Shown here: piece by piece, positions 25,277-34,039 of the stretch
Layout of the letters: the number at the start of each line of letters is the position of its first letter
Numbering within the stretch: position 1 is the first letter of the stretch
Origin: Bacillota bacterium
GTDB taxonomy: Bacteria > Bacillota_I > Bacilli_A > RFN20 > CAG-288
Reading direction: 5' to 3'
Length of the DNA: 64,000 nucleotides
Assembly: GCA_023459795.1 (NCBI GenBank)
Contig: JAEWSP010000001.1
Span: 18,882-82,881 of the forward strand
The notes under the pieces: model-generated
Told to the model about the DNA's origin: nothing
Databases searched by the model: none
The model's input: only the letters and a program-made list of their open reading frames with translations
Made by a program: the position numbers and the translations under genes

Positions 25277-28200
25277 TTACCGATCATCGCCATCGGACAG
25301 ATCGTCGTCCTTGGTTTCCGTATTGGCCTGGCTGACCGGGACCGCTTCGATGCCGTCATCGGAATCGTCGACAAGCGGGAGATTTCTCTGGGCTTCATCG
25401 GCTTCCTTCTTCTCCTTGTTGGAGTCGAAGGTATTGATTTCACGACGGATCTTACGGCTGGCAAGCTCGGCCTGCTCGGAGATGGTATCCATGTTGATAG
25501 AAGTATTGTCCTTCTTGTAGAGTTCGACATTGATGCCGAGACCCTGCAGTTCCTTGATGAGAACACGGGTCGACTCCGGCATATTCGGACGCGGAACAGG
25601 CTCGCCCTTGAGGATGGCTTCGTAGGTCTTGTTACGTCCGACCATATCATCCGACTTGATAGTAAGCATTTCCTGGAGAGTATAGGCAGCTCCGTAAGCT
25701 TCCAGAGCCCAAACCTCCATTTCACCGAATCTCTGACCGCCGTTCTGGGCCTTGCCGCCGAGAGGCTGCTGGGTAACCAGAGAATACGGACCGATAGCAC
25801 GGGCATGAAGCTTATCTTCGACCATATGGTCGAGCTTGATCATGTACATGACACCGACAGCGATACGGGAATCGAAACGTTCGCCGGTCTGTCCATCGTA
25901 GAGGATGGTCTTGCCATCGGAATCGATATTGGCTTCCTTCATGAAGGAAGCAATCTCCTCACGGGTTGCACCATCAAAGACCGGAGTAGAGGCCTTGATG
26001 CCAAGCTTCTTGCAGGCATAGCCTAACTGGACTTCGAGAACCTGACCGATATTCATACGGGAAGGAACACCCATCGGGGAGAGGCAGATATCGATCGGGG
26101 TACCATCCGGAAGATACGGCATATCTTCGACCGGGAGGACACGGGAGATAACACCCTTGTTTCCGTGACGGCCGGACATCTTATCGCCAACCTGGATCTT
26201 TCTCTTCTGGATGACGTAAACATCGATGGATTCGAGAACATCCGGCGGAAGTTCATCACCACGGGCACGGCTGAAATGCTTGACATCGAGAATGATGCCT
26301 TCGCCGCCATGCGGAACGCGGAGAGAAGAATCCTTATCATCTTCGCTCTTGGAAGAGAAGATGGACTTCAGAAGATGGTCGTTATTCGTCTCGCTGACTT
26401 CACCCTTCGGAGTAGTCTTTCCGACAAGGATATCGCCCTCGCGGACTTCAGCTCCAGGAATGATGACACCCTTCTCATCGAGGAAGGACTTCTTGGCTTC
26501 GGAGAGGTTCGGAACATCTCTCGTGAACTCTTCATCGCCGAGCTTCGTCTTTCTTCTCTGGACGGAATAGACTTCGATGATGAGGTTGGTGAAAAGGTCG
26601 TCCGTAACACAGCGCTTGGAAATCAGAGTTGCATCCTCGTAGTTATAGCCATGCCAGGTAGTGAAGGCGATGAGGACGTTCTGGCCAAGGGCAAGGTCTC
26701 CGTGATCCATACTCGGACCATCGGCAATGATCTGTCCGGCCGCAATCTGGTCTCCGGCCTTGACGATCGGAGTCTGGTTGATGCAGGTACGCTTGTTGGA
26801 GCGGATGAACTTCTTGAGCTTATAGGTAATATCTCTTCCGTCATCCTGATGGATGACGATTTCCAGGCCGTCGACATACTTGACGGTACCGGAAACCTTG
26901 GCGACAAGGGCTTCGCCCGAGTCGTGAGCAATCTTATCTTCCAAACCGGTTCCGATGAGCGGAGCTTCCGGATGGAGAAGCGGAAGAGCCTGACGCTGCA
27001 TATTGGAACCCATGAGGGCACGTTTGCCATCATCGTTCTGAAGGAACGGAATGCAAGCAGCAGCGACGGAAACAATCTGCTTCGGAGAGGCATCGATGAA
27101 ATCGACGGTCTCCTTGGCAACGTTCACATACTCGCCGTTACGGCGGGCAGAAACAATATCCCGGACAATCTTGCCATTGGAGACAGGAACATTAGCCTGG
27201 GCAATGACATGGTTCTTTTCATCATCGGCAGAGAACCAGACGACATCCTTAGGATCGTTATCGATAACGCAGTCCTTGACCGGACGGTACGGAGTCTCCA
27301 GGAATCCGAACTGGTTGACTCTAGCGTAGCAGGCGAGGTTGGAGATAAGTCCGATGTTCTGACCTTCCGGAGTTTCAATCGGGCAGATTCTGCCGTAGTG
27401 GGTCGGATGGACATCACGGACAGCGCTCGAAGCTCTGTCACGGGTAAGACCTCCACGGCCTAGAGCGGAAAGACGGCGCTTGTTGGTAAGCTCAGCAAGA
27501 GGGTTCGTCTGATCCATGAACTGGGAAAGGGAATCCGAATTGAAGAACTGGTTGACGCTGGAGGTAAGGGCCTTGATGTTGATAAGGCTCGAAACCTGAA
27601 GCTGGGTAAGATCAGAAGTGGACATTCTATCGTGGATAGTACGCTTCATCTTGCCAAGACCGCCACGGAACTTCTCGACGATGAGTTCGCCAACGCAACG
27701 GACTCTCTTGTTTCCAAGATGATCGGTATCGTCGACTTCGCCGATGCCATCCATAAGGTTGAGCATATAGGAAAGGCTGGCGATGATATCGGAAATCGTG
27801 ACAAAGGTAAGATCTACGGTAAGATCGGTACCAACGATGTTGATAACACGGTCGCTTCCGCTAGGATCCATAACCTTGACAATATTGACGATGGAATGTT
27901 CATCGAGTTCCGGATTGCTGGAAAGCTTGAAACGGAACTGTTCGCTGGTCTCGAAGAACTTATCCTTCTGAAGCTTGCTGACTTCTTCGACGGTAAGCTT
28001 ATGGCCCTTCTCAAAGAGGATTTCGCCATCATTGGTGGCAATATCTTCTGCAAGAACAACATTCGGAAGACGGTTGTAGATGCCAAGCTTTTCCTGGATC
28101 TTGAACCGTCCAGCCTTGCCAAGGTCATAATGTTCCTTGTCAAAGAATCTCTGCTTCAGCATCAAAGCAGCAGATTCGAAAGTATACGGTTCACCCGGAC

Positions 28201-29101
28201 GGAGTTTACGGAAGATGGCGCCAACAGCTTCCTTTTCCCGCTCCAAAGCAGACTTCTTCGGATTGGCCGGGTTCTTTTCCAGAGCCTTCTTGAGAATCTC
28301 CGAATTGCCGAAGAGTCCAAGAACACCGGAAACAACACCGGACTTGTTGCCGGCAGGATCATCCGGAAGAGTATTATCCGTTAAGGAATCAGAATCCGAG
28401 ACGATACCGATGGCACGTAAAAGGACAAGGGCCGGAACCTTCTTCTGCTTGTCGATACGGACAGAGAGGAAGTCACGGCTATCAGTGAGATATTCCAGCC
28501 AGATACCACGGGCAGGGATGATATCCGAGCCGAAGATGATGCTGGATTCGTTCTTGAGGTCATTTTCAGACTTCTTGAGCATAACTTCGTCAGCCTTACG
28601 GCTGACATAAGCGCCCGGCGAACGGACAAGCTGGGAAGCAATGCACTTCTCGCTGCCGTTGACGATGAAGGTTCCAGAAGGAGTCATCCACGGGAAATCG
28701 CCCATGAAGATCTTCTCTTCGGAAACCGTTCCATCCGGATGCTTCAGACGGAGAGTGACATGAAGCGGGGCAGAATAGGTGAGATTGGAAACCTTGCACT
28801 CAAAGAAATCGTGCTTAGGCTGATCCCACTGGGCAGACCCTTCCACATAGTCGAGTTCAGCAACTTCGTCTGTATCGACGACGTGGGCTCTGCTATCCTT
28901 GTTCGAGTAAATCGGGAAGATATCCTGGAAGACTTCATCTACGCCCTCAGATTGGAACCAGGCGAAAGACTGAAGTTGGACATCGCAGAGATTCGGAAGC
29001 GGAACCGAGCTCTCGGTCTTCGAGAAGTCGACTCTTCCGTCTTCGGTGATCTTGTATCCCTTCAGGAATTCAGCAAGATTCGGATTTGACTGTTCAGCCA
29101 T
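25277..29101 (-). CDS. rpoB: DNA-directed RNA polymerase subunit beta
   Basis: The start is set at ATG 29101 (1274 residues), since GTGAGGT lies 7 bases before it; an upstream ATG at 29122 has its purine-rich stretch too close. Conserved regions include PIETPEGQNIGLI, HGYNYEDA and the C-terminal GGQRFGEMEVWALEAYGA. The rifampicin-binding cluster reads FMDQTNPLAELTNKRRLSAL and then GRGGLTR. Asn replaces the usual His at the position equivalent to E. coli 526, and Arg replaces Pro535. Both suggest natural rifampicin tolerance. Confidence 0.98.
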   Translation of the reverse strand: MAEQSNPNLAEFLKGYKITEDGRVDFSKTESSVPLPNLCDVQLQSFAWFQSEGVDEVFQDIFPIYSNKDSRAHVVDTDEVAELDYVEGSAQWDQPKHDFFECKVSNLTYSAPLHVTLRLKHPDGTVSEEKIFMGDFPWMTPSGTFIVNGSEKCIASQLVRSPGAYVSRKADEVMLKKSENDLKNESSIIFGSDIIPARGIWLEYLTDSRDFLSVRIDKQKKVPALVLLRAIGIVSDSDSLTDNTLPDDPAGNKSGVVSGVLGLFGNSEILKKALEKNPANPKKSALEREKEAVGAIFRKLRPGEPYTFESAALMLKQRFFDKEHYDLGKAGRFKIQEKLGIYNRLPNVVLAEDIATNDGEILFEKGHKLTVEEVSKLQKDKFFETSEQFRFKLSSNPELDEHSIVNIVKVMDPSGSDRVINIVGTDLTVDLTFVTISDIIASLSYMLNLMDGIGEVDDTDHLGNKRVRCVGELIVEKFRGGLGKMKRTIHDRMSTSDLTQLQVSSLINIKALTSSVNQFFNSDSLSQFMDQTNPLAELTNKRRLSALGRGGLTRDRASSAVRDVHPTHYGRICPIETPEGQNIGLISNLACYARVNQFGFLETPYRPVKDCVIDNDPKDVVWFSADDEKNHVIAQANVPVSNGKIVRDIVSARRNGEYVNVAKETVDFIDASPKQIVSVAAACIPFLQNDDGKRALMGSNMQRQALPLLHPEAPLIGTGLEDKIAHDSGEALVAKVSGTVKYVDGLEIVIHQDDGRDITYKLKKFIRSNKRTCINQTPIVKAGDQIAAGQIIADGPSMDHGDLALGQNVLIAFTTWHGYNYEDATLISKRCVTDDLFTNLIIEVYSVQRRKTKLGDEEFTRDVPNLSEAKKSFLDEKGVIIPGAEVREGDILVGKTTPKGEVSETNNDHLLKSIFSSKSEDDKDSSLRVPHGGEGIILDVKHFSRARGDELPPDVLESIDVYVIQKRKIQVGDKMSGRHGNKGVISRVLPVEDMPYLPDGTPIDICLSPMGVPSRMNIGQVLEVQLGYACKKLGIKASTPVFDGATREEIASFMKEANIDSDGKTILYDGQTGERFDSRIAVGVMYMIKLDHMVEDKLHARAIGPYSLVTQQPLGGKAQNGGQRFGEMEVWALEAYGAAYTLQEMLTIKSDDMVGRNKTYEAILKGEPVPRPNMPESTRVLIKELQGLGINVELYKKDNTSINMDTISEQAELASRKIRREINTFDSNKEKKEADEAQRNLPLVDDSDDGIEAVPVSQANTETKDDDLSDGDDR

Positions 29102-29168
29102 TCTATTTACCTCACTTGACATTTCTCCCCGGTAATTGGAGTACCGGGATTTTGTTGTCTTTTCAGGA

Positions 29169-29174
29169 ATTATA
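29169..29174 (-). promoter_or_regulatory. possible internal promoter for rpoBC
   Basis: TATAAT on the minus strand in the rplL-rpoB spacer, 68 bases before the rpoB ATG. It lies just after an A/T-rich inverted repeat (29190-29216, GCCTGTTTT/AAAACAGGC). The -35 is poor. Confidence 0.35.
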
Positions 29175-29231
29175 TTCGAATAAAGCCTGTTTTTTCGTTT
29201 TTGAGAAAACAGGCACCTTTAGACAACTAAG

Positions 29232-29259
29232 CCCACCTTGCCGAAAAGGGCAAGGTGGG
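29232..29259 (-). other. rplL-rpoB intercistronic hairpin (attenuator or processing site)
   Basis: Perfect 11-base stem CCCACCTTGCC/GGCAAGGTGGG with a six-base loop, 34 bases after the rplL stop. There is no T-run on the minus strand. In other bacteria this spacer holds a partial terminator and an RNase III site that lower rpoBC relative to L7/L12; the same role is inferred here. Confidence 0.6.
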
Positions 29260-29293
29260 ACCGACAAATTCGAAAGGAAATATGGACTGAAGA

Positions 29294-29668
29294 CTACTTA
29301 ACTTCGACTTCAGCACCAGCCTTGACGAGCTGATCCTTGATCTGGTTAGCTTCAGCGGCAGAAATCTTTTCCTTGATGGCGACAGGAGCCTTATCAACAA
29401 GCTTCTTGGCATCCATAAGTCCAGTGCCAGTGATGGCCTGAACAGCCTTGATGACAGCAATCTTGGCAGTGCCGAAGGACTTGAGGATAACGGAAACCTC
29501 AGACGGAGCAGCGGCAGCAGCACCAGCAGCACCGGCAGCCGGAGCAGCGGCAGCGGCAGCAGCCTTGACACCGAACTCAGTCTCGATGGCCTTGACGAGA
29601 TCCATGATCTCGACCATGCTCATCTCCTTAAGACCAGAAATAACTTCATCCTTGTTTAACTTAGCCAT
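29294..29668 (-). CDS. rplL: 50S ribosomal protein L7/L12
   Basis: This 124-residue protein has the N-terminal dimerisation helix pair, an Ala/Pro/Gly-rich hinge ([17 protein letters not shown], residues ~35-52) and the C-terminal domain with [13 protein letters not shown] and KIAVIKAVQ, which contacts translation factors. Length is normal. It sits in the canonical rplJ-rplL-rpoB-rpoC order, with a GGAGG site before the ATG. Confidence 0.97.
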   Translation of the reverse strand: MAKLNKDEVISGLKEMSMVEIMDLVKAIETEFGVKAAAAAAAPAAGAAGAAAAAPSEVSVILKSFGTAKIAVIKAVQAITGTGLMDAKKLVDKAPVAIKEKISAAEANQIKDQLVKAGAEVEVK

Positions 29669-29706
29669 TGTAATGTTCCTCCAATTAATGGTTTATCGTA
29701 TCGGAA

Positions 29707-30237
29707 CTAATTGGCAGACGGAGCAGCGGCAGCAGCCGGAGCATCCTTGCCAACCTTCTCACCAAGAGCCTTAAGCGTAAGGCCAAGCTGGATGAGTGGG
29801 GATTCGAGGGTAGAAAGAAGAATGGAGATAGCATTCTCTTTCGAACCGATCGAAGCGAATTCATTAATCGTAGTCTCGTCGCAGAACGTTCCTCCGAGAA
29901 GACCAGCCTTGATGCTGAACTGCTTGGAATGAGCGGCAGCGAACTCCTTCAGGACTTCCAGGCCACCGCCGTCCTTATCGGACGTAACGATACCGTTCGG
30001 ACCCTTTAAGAACTTATCGAGCTGAGTAGAGTTCTCACCATCGAGAGCCTTCTTAAGCAGGGAGTTCTTGTGAAGTGCCATCTTCGCATTGTTCTTCTTC
30101 AGATCAATACGGAGCTGGTTTACCTCATCGACCGAGATTCCGGAAAAAGAAACGACAACCACCGTCTGCGAGGTCTTGAGGACCTTGTCAATGGCGGAAA
30201 CCTTTTCCTTCTTCTCAGCTAGAATCTGCTGATTCAT
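29707..30237 (-). CDS. rplJ: 50S ribosomal protein L10
   Basis: The 176-residue stalk-base protein starts with NQQILAEKKEKVSAIDKVL, followed by VVVVSFSGISVDEVNQLR, a usual L10 N-terminal domain. The C-terminal helix that binds L7/L12 dimers is TLKALGEKV, with a short Ala-rich tail. AAAGGAGGTGAAACC precedes the ATG. Expression is probably fed back through the leader at 30255-30415. Confidence 0.97.
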   Translation of the reverse strand: MNQQILAEKKEKVSAIDKVLKTSQTVVVVSFSGISVDEVNQLRIDLKKNNAKMALHKNSLLKKALDGENSTQLDKFLKGPNGIVTSDKDGGGLEVLKEFAAAHSKQFSIKAGLLGGTFCDETTINEFASIGSKENAISILLSTLESPLIQLGLTLKALGEKVGKDAPAAAAAPSAN

Positions 30238-30254
30238 GGTTTCACCTCCTTTGT

Positions 30255-30415
30255 GTGTATGGTGTATTTAACAATATACTGTTGAGCCGGTTACTCACTA
30301 TCCTCGGTAACAAATTAAGCAGGAGATCTATTATTGTTCGACCAGTCCCGCAGTTACGGTCTTAGGTACATTGAGACACCCGAATGAATCGGACGACACG
30401 GAATAGAAGAGTAGG
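30255..30415 (-). ncRNA. L10 leader (autoregulatory element of rplJL)
   Basis: The rplA-rplJ gap is 181 bases and on the minus strand contains the ordered blocks ACCGTAACTGCGGGA, CTCCTGCTTAAT and TTACCGAGGAT. These resemble the L10(L12)4-binding kink-turn region of Firmicute L10 leaders. Exact ends are uncertain and no covariance model was run. Confidence 0.6.
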
Positions 30416-30418
30416 GGA

Positions 30419-31096
30419 CTAGAAGGCGAGCTTGATGGACGGGCCGTAGGTGCTGGAAACAGTGATGGAAGTGATGTAGTTGCCCTTGATCGAAGCAGGA
30501 CGGATACGATTGACAGTATCGAGGACAGTCTGAAGATTGTCGGCGAGTGCCTTTGCATCGAAGGATGCCTTGCCGAAGTTAACAGCAAGATTTCCATCCT
30601 TATCATTGCGGTAAGAAATCTTACCGTTCTTGATTTCCTTGATGGCCTGTCCGATGTTCATCGTGACAGTTCCAGTCTTCGGGTTCGGCATAAGTCCCTT
30701 AGGTCCGAGAACACGTCCCATGCGGCCTAAGAAGCCCATCATGTTCGGAGTAGCGACGATAACGTCGAATCCGAACCAGTTTTCCTTCTGAATCTTATCG
30801 AGCATATCCTTCTGACCGACGAAGTCGGCTCCGGCAGCCTTGGCCTCATCAACCTTATCGGTGATGGCTAATACGCGGACGGTCTTTCCGTTGCCATGCG
30901 GCAGGGAAATAGTTCCACGAAGCTGCTGATCGGCCTGCTTCGGATCGATGTTGAGATGGAAGGAAACATCAATAGTCTCATCCCACTTGGCAGTGGCGGT
31001 CTTCTTAACAAGATCGCAAGCCTCGGCGACGGTGTACTTCTTACCCTTCTCAATCAGGGCGACACTGGCCGCATACTTTTTAGCTAACTTTTTCAT
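30419..31096 (-). CDS. rplA: 50S ribosomal protein L1
   Basis: The 225-residue two-domain L1 has the domain I start (KKYAASVALIEKGKKYTVAEA), the conserved middle GRVLGPKGLMPNPKTGTVT and the C-terminal YITSITVSSTYGPSIKL. Length and order match the family. It is 17 bases downstream of rplK. L1 binds 23S rRNA and, in many bacteria, represses its own rplKA message. Confidence 0.97.
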   Translation of the reverse strand: MKKLAKKYAASVALIEKGKKYTVAEACDLVKKTATAKWDETIDVSFHLNIDPKQADQQLRGTISLPHGNGKTVRVLAITDKVDEAKAAGADFVGQKDMLDKIQKENWFGFDVIVATPNMMGFLGRMGRVLGPKGLMPNPKTGTVTMNIGQAIKEIKNGKISYRNDKDGNLAVNFGKASFDAKALADNLQTVLDTVNRIRPASIKGNYITSITVSSTYGPSIKLAF

Positions 31097-31113
31097 TTTC
31101 CAGTTCCCTCTGA

Positions 31114-31548
31114 TTAATCAACAACCGCGATACCCATAGACTTGCAGGAGCCCTCGACGCAGCGCTCTGCAGCTTCAATGGAATCGACGTTAAGATCAGA
31201 CTTCTTGTATTCGGCGATCTTCTGAACATCGGCCTTGGTAATCTTGCCGATAGTCTTCTTCGGATCTCCAGCCTTATCAGTGCCCTTTCTTCCCTTCTCC
31301 AACTTGGCTGCCTTAAGGATAAGGTAAGTCGTCGGAGTGGTCTTGAAGGACATATCGAAGGTACGATCTTCGTAGATCGTGAGAACGCACGGAACGATTT
31401 CGTCCTTGCGATCAGCAGTCTTCAGATTGAAGGCCTGGCAGAACTTTCCACCAATGCCGAACGGACCAAGCTTCTGACCGAGCTTAGCCGGATTTGCTCC
31501 TGCTCCAGGAGCACGGATAATCATCACACGAGTGACTCTTTTAGGCAC
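31114..31548 (-). CDS. rplK: 50S ribosomal protein L11, divergent N-terminal domain
   Basis: A GTG start at 31548 is chosen because AAAGGAGGAAACTAAC precedes it and the protein then begins VPKRVTRVMIIRAP, aligning with the usual L11 start. It has 144 residues. The C-terminal rRNA-binding domain is normal (TSRP-type helices, ESCKSMGI region seen as GSCKSMGIAV). The N-terminal domain is unusual. The motif that normally reads ANPAPPVGPALG is here ANPAKLGQKLG, losing both adjacent prolines and the following one, with a two-residue shortening before KFCQAFN. These prolines form the thiostrepton/micrococcin site. Confidence 0.93.
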   Translation of the reverse strand: MPKRVTRVMIIRAPGAGANPAKLGQKLGPFGIGGKFCQAFNLKTADRKDEIVPCVLTIYEDRTFDMSFKTTPTTYLILKAAKLEKGRKGTDKAGDPKKTIGKITKADVQKIAEYKKSDLNVDSIEAAERCVEGSCKSMGIAVVD

Positions 31549-31700
31549 GTTAGTTTCCTCCTTTATACTTTGGAATCTTGTGCTTGTGGTACTCTCAGTC
31601 GTCACCTGACTTCCCACGGTTGGTAGGCGCACTATACCCTAAAAAGGGCATAAAGATGCCTAACCTTGTAAATTATACTAGGGGAGAATAGTCAATGCAA
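31549..31700 (-). promoter_or_regulatory. promoter and leader of the rplKAJL-rpoBC operon
   Basis: On the minus strand the -35 is TTGCAT (31700-31695), the spacer 17 bases and the -10 TATAAT (31677-31672). Transcription should start near 31665. The first transcribed bases form a small hairpin GGCAT-CTTT-ATGCC (31647-31660) followed by CTTTTT, resembling an intrinsic terminator at the very 5' end. It may act as a 5' stabiliser or attenuator. The leader is about 117 bases. Confidence 0.7.
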
Positions 31701-31708
31701 GAAATTTC

Positions 31709-31737
31709 TTGAATAAAGGGGGAAATCATGATATATT
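31709..31737 (+). promoter_or_regulatory. rplS promoter
   Basis: -35 TTGAAT (31709-31714), 17-base spacer, -10 TATATT (31732-31737) preceded by TGA as an extended -10. The -35 boxes of rplS and of the divergent rplK operon are only 8 bases apart. Confidence 0.65.
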
Positions 31738-31743
31738 GACAAA

Positions 31744-31859
31744 TGCTTTCTACCCAAATGGGAAAGGGAAGCTTACCTGGGTTCCGCCTGAAACCTGTCA
31801 CATCAGTGAACCGAAGGGACATCCAAATCATTCCAAACTAAATAAAGGAGAACAATCCA
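31744..31859 (+). ncRNA. rplS 5' leader, possible L19 leader
   Basis: The rplS transcript would carry about 115 untranslated bases with a stem-loop closed by GGTTC/GAACC (about 31790-31824), shortly before AAAGGAG. Firmicutes often have an autoregulatory L19 leader hairpin in this place. The match is by position and a simple stem only. Confidence 0.35.
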
Positions 31860-32372
31860 ATGAACAAGAATTTAGTTCAGCAGGTGACCGCGACTCAGAT
31901 CCGTCACGATCTTCCGGACTTCGTTACTGGTGATACCATCCGTATCATGGTCACGATTGCCGAAAACAACAAGGAAAGACAGCAGGCCTTCGAGGGCACC
32001 GTCGTCGCCATCCGTGGCGCCGGAGTCAGCAAGACCTTCATCGTCCGTAAGGATTCTGCCGGTGTCGGTGTCGAGCGCAACTTCATGCTCAACTCTCCTG
32101 CCATCGCTTCCATCACCATCGTCAAGCATTCCAAGGTCCGTCGCAAGAAGCTTTACTTCTTACGCTCCCGTTCTGGTAAGTCTGCTAGACTTGCTGAGGT
32201 CATCCGTAAGGACAAGATCGCTGCTAACTTAGCTGCGACCAAGACGAATGCTGATGCCAAGAAGGCTGCCGAGAGAGAAAAGGACAAGGCTGCTAAGGCT
32301 GCTAAGGCTGCCAAAGTTGCTGAAGCTGCTGAGGCTCCGAAGGCCGAAGCTCCGAAGACTGAAGCCAAGTAA
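31860..32372 (+). CDS. rplS: 50S ribosomal protein L19 with Ala/Lys-rich tail
   Basis: The first ~118 of 170 residues are ordinary L19: NLVQQVTATQIRHDLPDF, FEGTVVAIRGAG, VGVERNF and KVRRKKLYFLR. Beyond this comes a ~50-residue tail rich in Ala, Lys, Glu and Pro (KAAKAAKAAKVAEAAEAPKAE). L19 usually ends near residue 115-120, so the tail is an addition; similar low-complexity tails occur on ribosomal proteins in some lineages. In many Firmicutes rplS follows trmD; here it stands alone, next to rplK. Confidence 0.96.
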   Translation: MNKNLVQQVTATQIRHDLPDFVTGDTIRIMVTIAENNKERQQAFEGTVVAIRGAGVSKTFIVRKDSAGVGVERNFMLNSPAIASITIVKHSKVRRKKLYFLRSRSGKSARLAEVIRKDKIAANLAATKTNADAKKAAEREKDKAAKAAKAAKVAEAAEAPKAEAPKTEAK

Positions 32373-32437
32373 ACTTCTTCTTCGCAAAGCCGTTCTTCCT
32401 TCTCCGCATATTCTCAAAACAAATTGTGACAAACAAG

Positions 32438-32470
32438 AGAGCCGCCCGGATTCCGGGCGGCTCTTTCTTT
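32438..32470 (+). terminator. rplS terminator
   Basis: Very strong 13-base stem AGAGCCGCCCGGA/TCCGGGCGGCTCT followed by TTCTTT, 66 bases after the rplS stop. Confidence 0.9.
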
Positions 32471-32499
32471 GCCTTTATATCCCTATATATAACACATAA

Positions 32500-32534
32500 A
32501 AAGCCTGAGGGTCTAGGAGGAAACCTCAGGCTTT
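32500..32534 (-). terminator. terminator of the solute-binding lipoprotein gene
   Basis: The 11-base stem AAAGCCTGAGG/CCTCAGGCTTT is followed on the minus strand by TTTTTATG, 20 bases past the stop at 32555. Confidence 0.85.
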
Positions 32535-32554
32535 ATTCGAACAGAATCTAGAAT

Positions 32555-34039
32555 TTAGTCAAGCGAAGCGTTCTTCGGATCGTAGGTAAGTCCAGTATAC
32601 TTGGTGTTAAGCTTGGTCTGGAAGTCGGTATTAGCAGCGGCGAAAGCACTAGTTCCAGCGAAGTAGTCTCTCATAGCACCCTGATACTGCTCATTGCAGC
32701 CCTGATCATAAGCGGAGATAGGCCCAAGTTTGATGTTAGCAGCAGACTTGGCGAAGAGTCTGATGTGGTTCTGTCCGCCGAGGAAAGCAGATCCGTAGTT
32801 GGCATCATTGGCAATCTCGTTCATAGCAGCCTTGTTGTTGGTGTAGTCAAGGGTATCAATAGTGATCTGCTTGGCAATAGCCTTGTCGCAAGTCATCTTC
32901 TCCATGATGTCCTTAACTTCCGGAAGGTTATCGGTTCCCTTAGCAGCAGAGATCCAGGTTCCACCCCAATAGTAAGCGGCAGGTCCTTCGCAGACTCTAT
33001 ACTGACCGAACAGACCGTTTCCAAGCTTCTCGGCACCCTTGGCATCCGCAAGAGAATTTCCCTTCAGAGTGAAGTTGATACCCCAAGTGGAATAGAAGAA
33101 TCCGAAGACGTTGCCGCTCGGACCCTGATCAGCAGCCCAGCCATCGCTCCAGAGCTTGCTGTCTCCGCAATAGCCCTTGCCCGTATAATCCTTGGTCTTC
33201 TTGACCCAGTTCTTGATCTGGTCATCGACATGGACAACCTTGCTATCATCAACCCACGACTGAGTGGCATTGTTGGAGAAGACACGATACATATCATCGT
33301 AGCCGGAAACCATCTTGTGGTTGGCAGCCTTCATATCGGCAGCAACCTGATCAAACTTGGTCCAGTCGCTCATCTTGTCCTGCATGTAGGCAGCCTGAGC
33401 AGCGGCCTTGGTTGCCTTGACGGCATCGGTGTCGCCTTCAGCCGGATCAGCCGGATAATCAGAATAGACAGCCTTGGCAAGATCGTTACGATAAGCGAAG
33501 AGGCCAGGAGTAGCCTGCCAGGAAACACCCTTTAAGGTCTTGGCAGAAGTTCTGGTATCAGTAACAACAGTCTTGGTGTAATCATACATCTCGCTGAGGT
33601 TAGAATCAGTAAGTCCGACATCGTTCTTGACATCAAGAGTGTAATCGGTATTGACATACTTGGTGGCATAATCGGCCTCGAGAAGGAAGATATCGATCTT
33701 GTCATTGTCCTTCTTAGTAGAATCAGAATCCTTCTGCTTCGGAAGAGCAGCATCAAGAGCATTCTGATAAGCGTTGCCATCAGTAGGAGTAATCTTGAAA
33801 TGAACTTCCATACCGTTCTTCAGGTAAGTGATATTGTTCTTGGTATCAACGCCCTTGACGATGTCGCCACCGTTCTTATCCGTGTCGATATCCGGATAGT
33901 AAGCATTGAATCTTCCCTGGAACTCATTGTTCCAGCACATGATGTTGATTTGACTGCCAGCAGCAAGGCTCTTCTTGCATCCCGTAAGTCCACCTAAAGT
34001 AGCTGCAACAACTGCTAACACAAGAACATTCTTTTTCAT
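32555..34039 (-). CDS. extracellular solute-binding lipoprotein, family 1 (carbohydrate ABC transporter)
   Basis: The start is ATG 34039, 8 bases after GGAGGT. The 494-residue protein has a signal peptide and lipobox LTGC (Cys21). It then follows family 1 sugar-binding proteins (INIMCWNNEFQGRFNAYYPDI), with hinge and Trp/Tyr-rich binding-cleft segments such as YYWGGTWIS. It is divergent from the cellobiose phosphorylase-ATPase-permease operon and shares its operator sequence. It should therefore be the receptor for the two permeases at 38.4-40.4 kb, probably for cello-oligosaccharides. Its promoter is under a LacI-type operator that overlaps the -35. Confidence 0.85.
   Translation of the reverse strand: MKKNVLVLAVVAATLGGLTGCKKSLAAGSQINIMCWNNEFQGRFNAYYPDIDTDKNGGDIVKGVDTKNNITYLKNGMEVHFKITPTDGNAYQNALDAALPKQKDSDSTKKDNDKIDIFLLEADYATKYVNTDYTLDVKNDVGLTDSNLSEMYDYTKTVVTDTRTSAKTLKGVSWQATPGLFAYRNDLAKAVYSDYPADPAEGDTDAVKATKAAAQAAYMQDKMSDWTKFDQVAADMKAANHKMVSGYDDMYRVFSNNATQSWVDDSKVVHVDDQIKNWVKKTKDYTGKGYCGDSKLWSDGWAADQGPSGNVFGFFYSTWGINFTLKGNSLADAKGAEKLGNGLFGQYRVCEGPAAYYWGGTWISAAKGTDNLPEVKDIMEKMTCDKAIAKQITIDTLDYTNNKAAMNEIANDANYGSAFLGGQNHIRLFAKSAANIKLGPISAYDQGCNEQYQGAMRDYFAGTSAFAAANTDFQTKLNTKYTGLTYDPKNASLD

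Noticed and set aside
29500..29600. Repeated GCAGCAGC-like tract resembling a direct repeat or CRISPR
   Set aside because: It encodes the Ala-rich hinge of L7/L12; spacing and content are explained by the protein.
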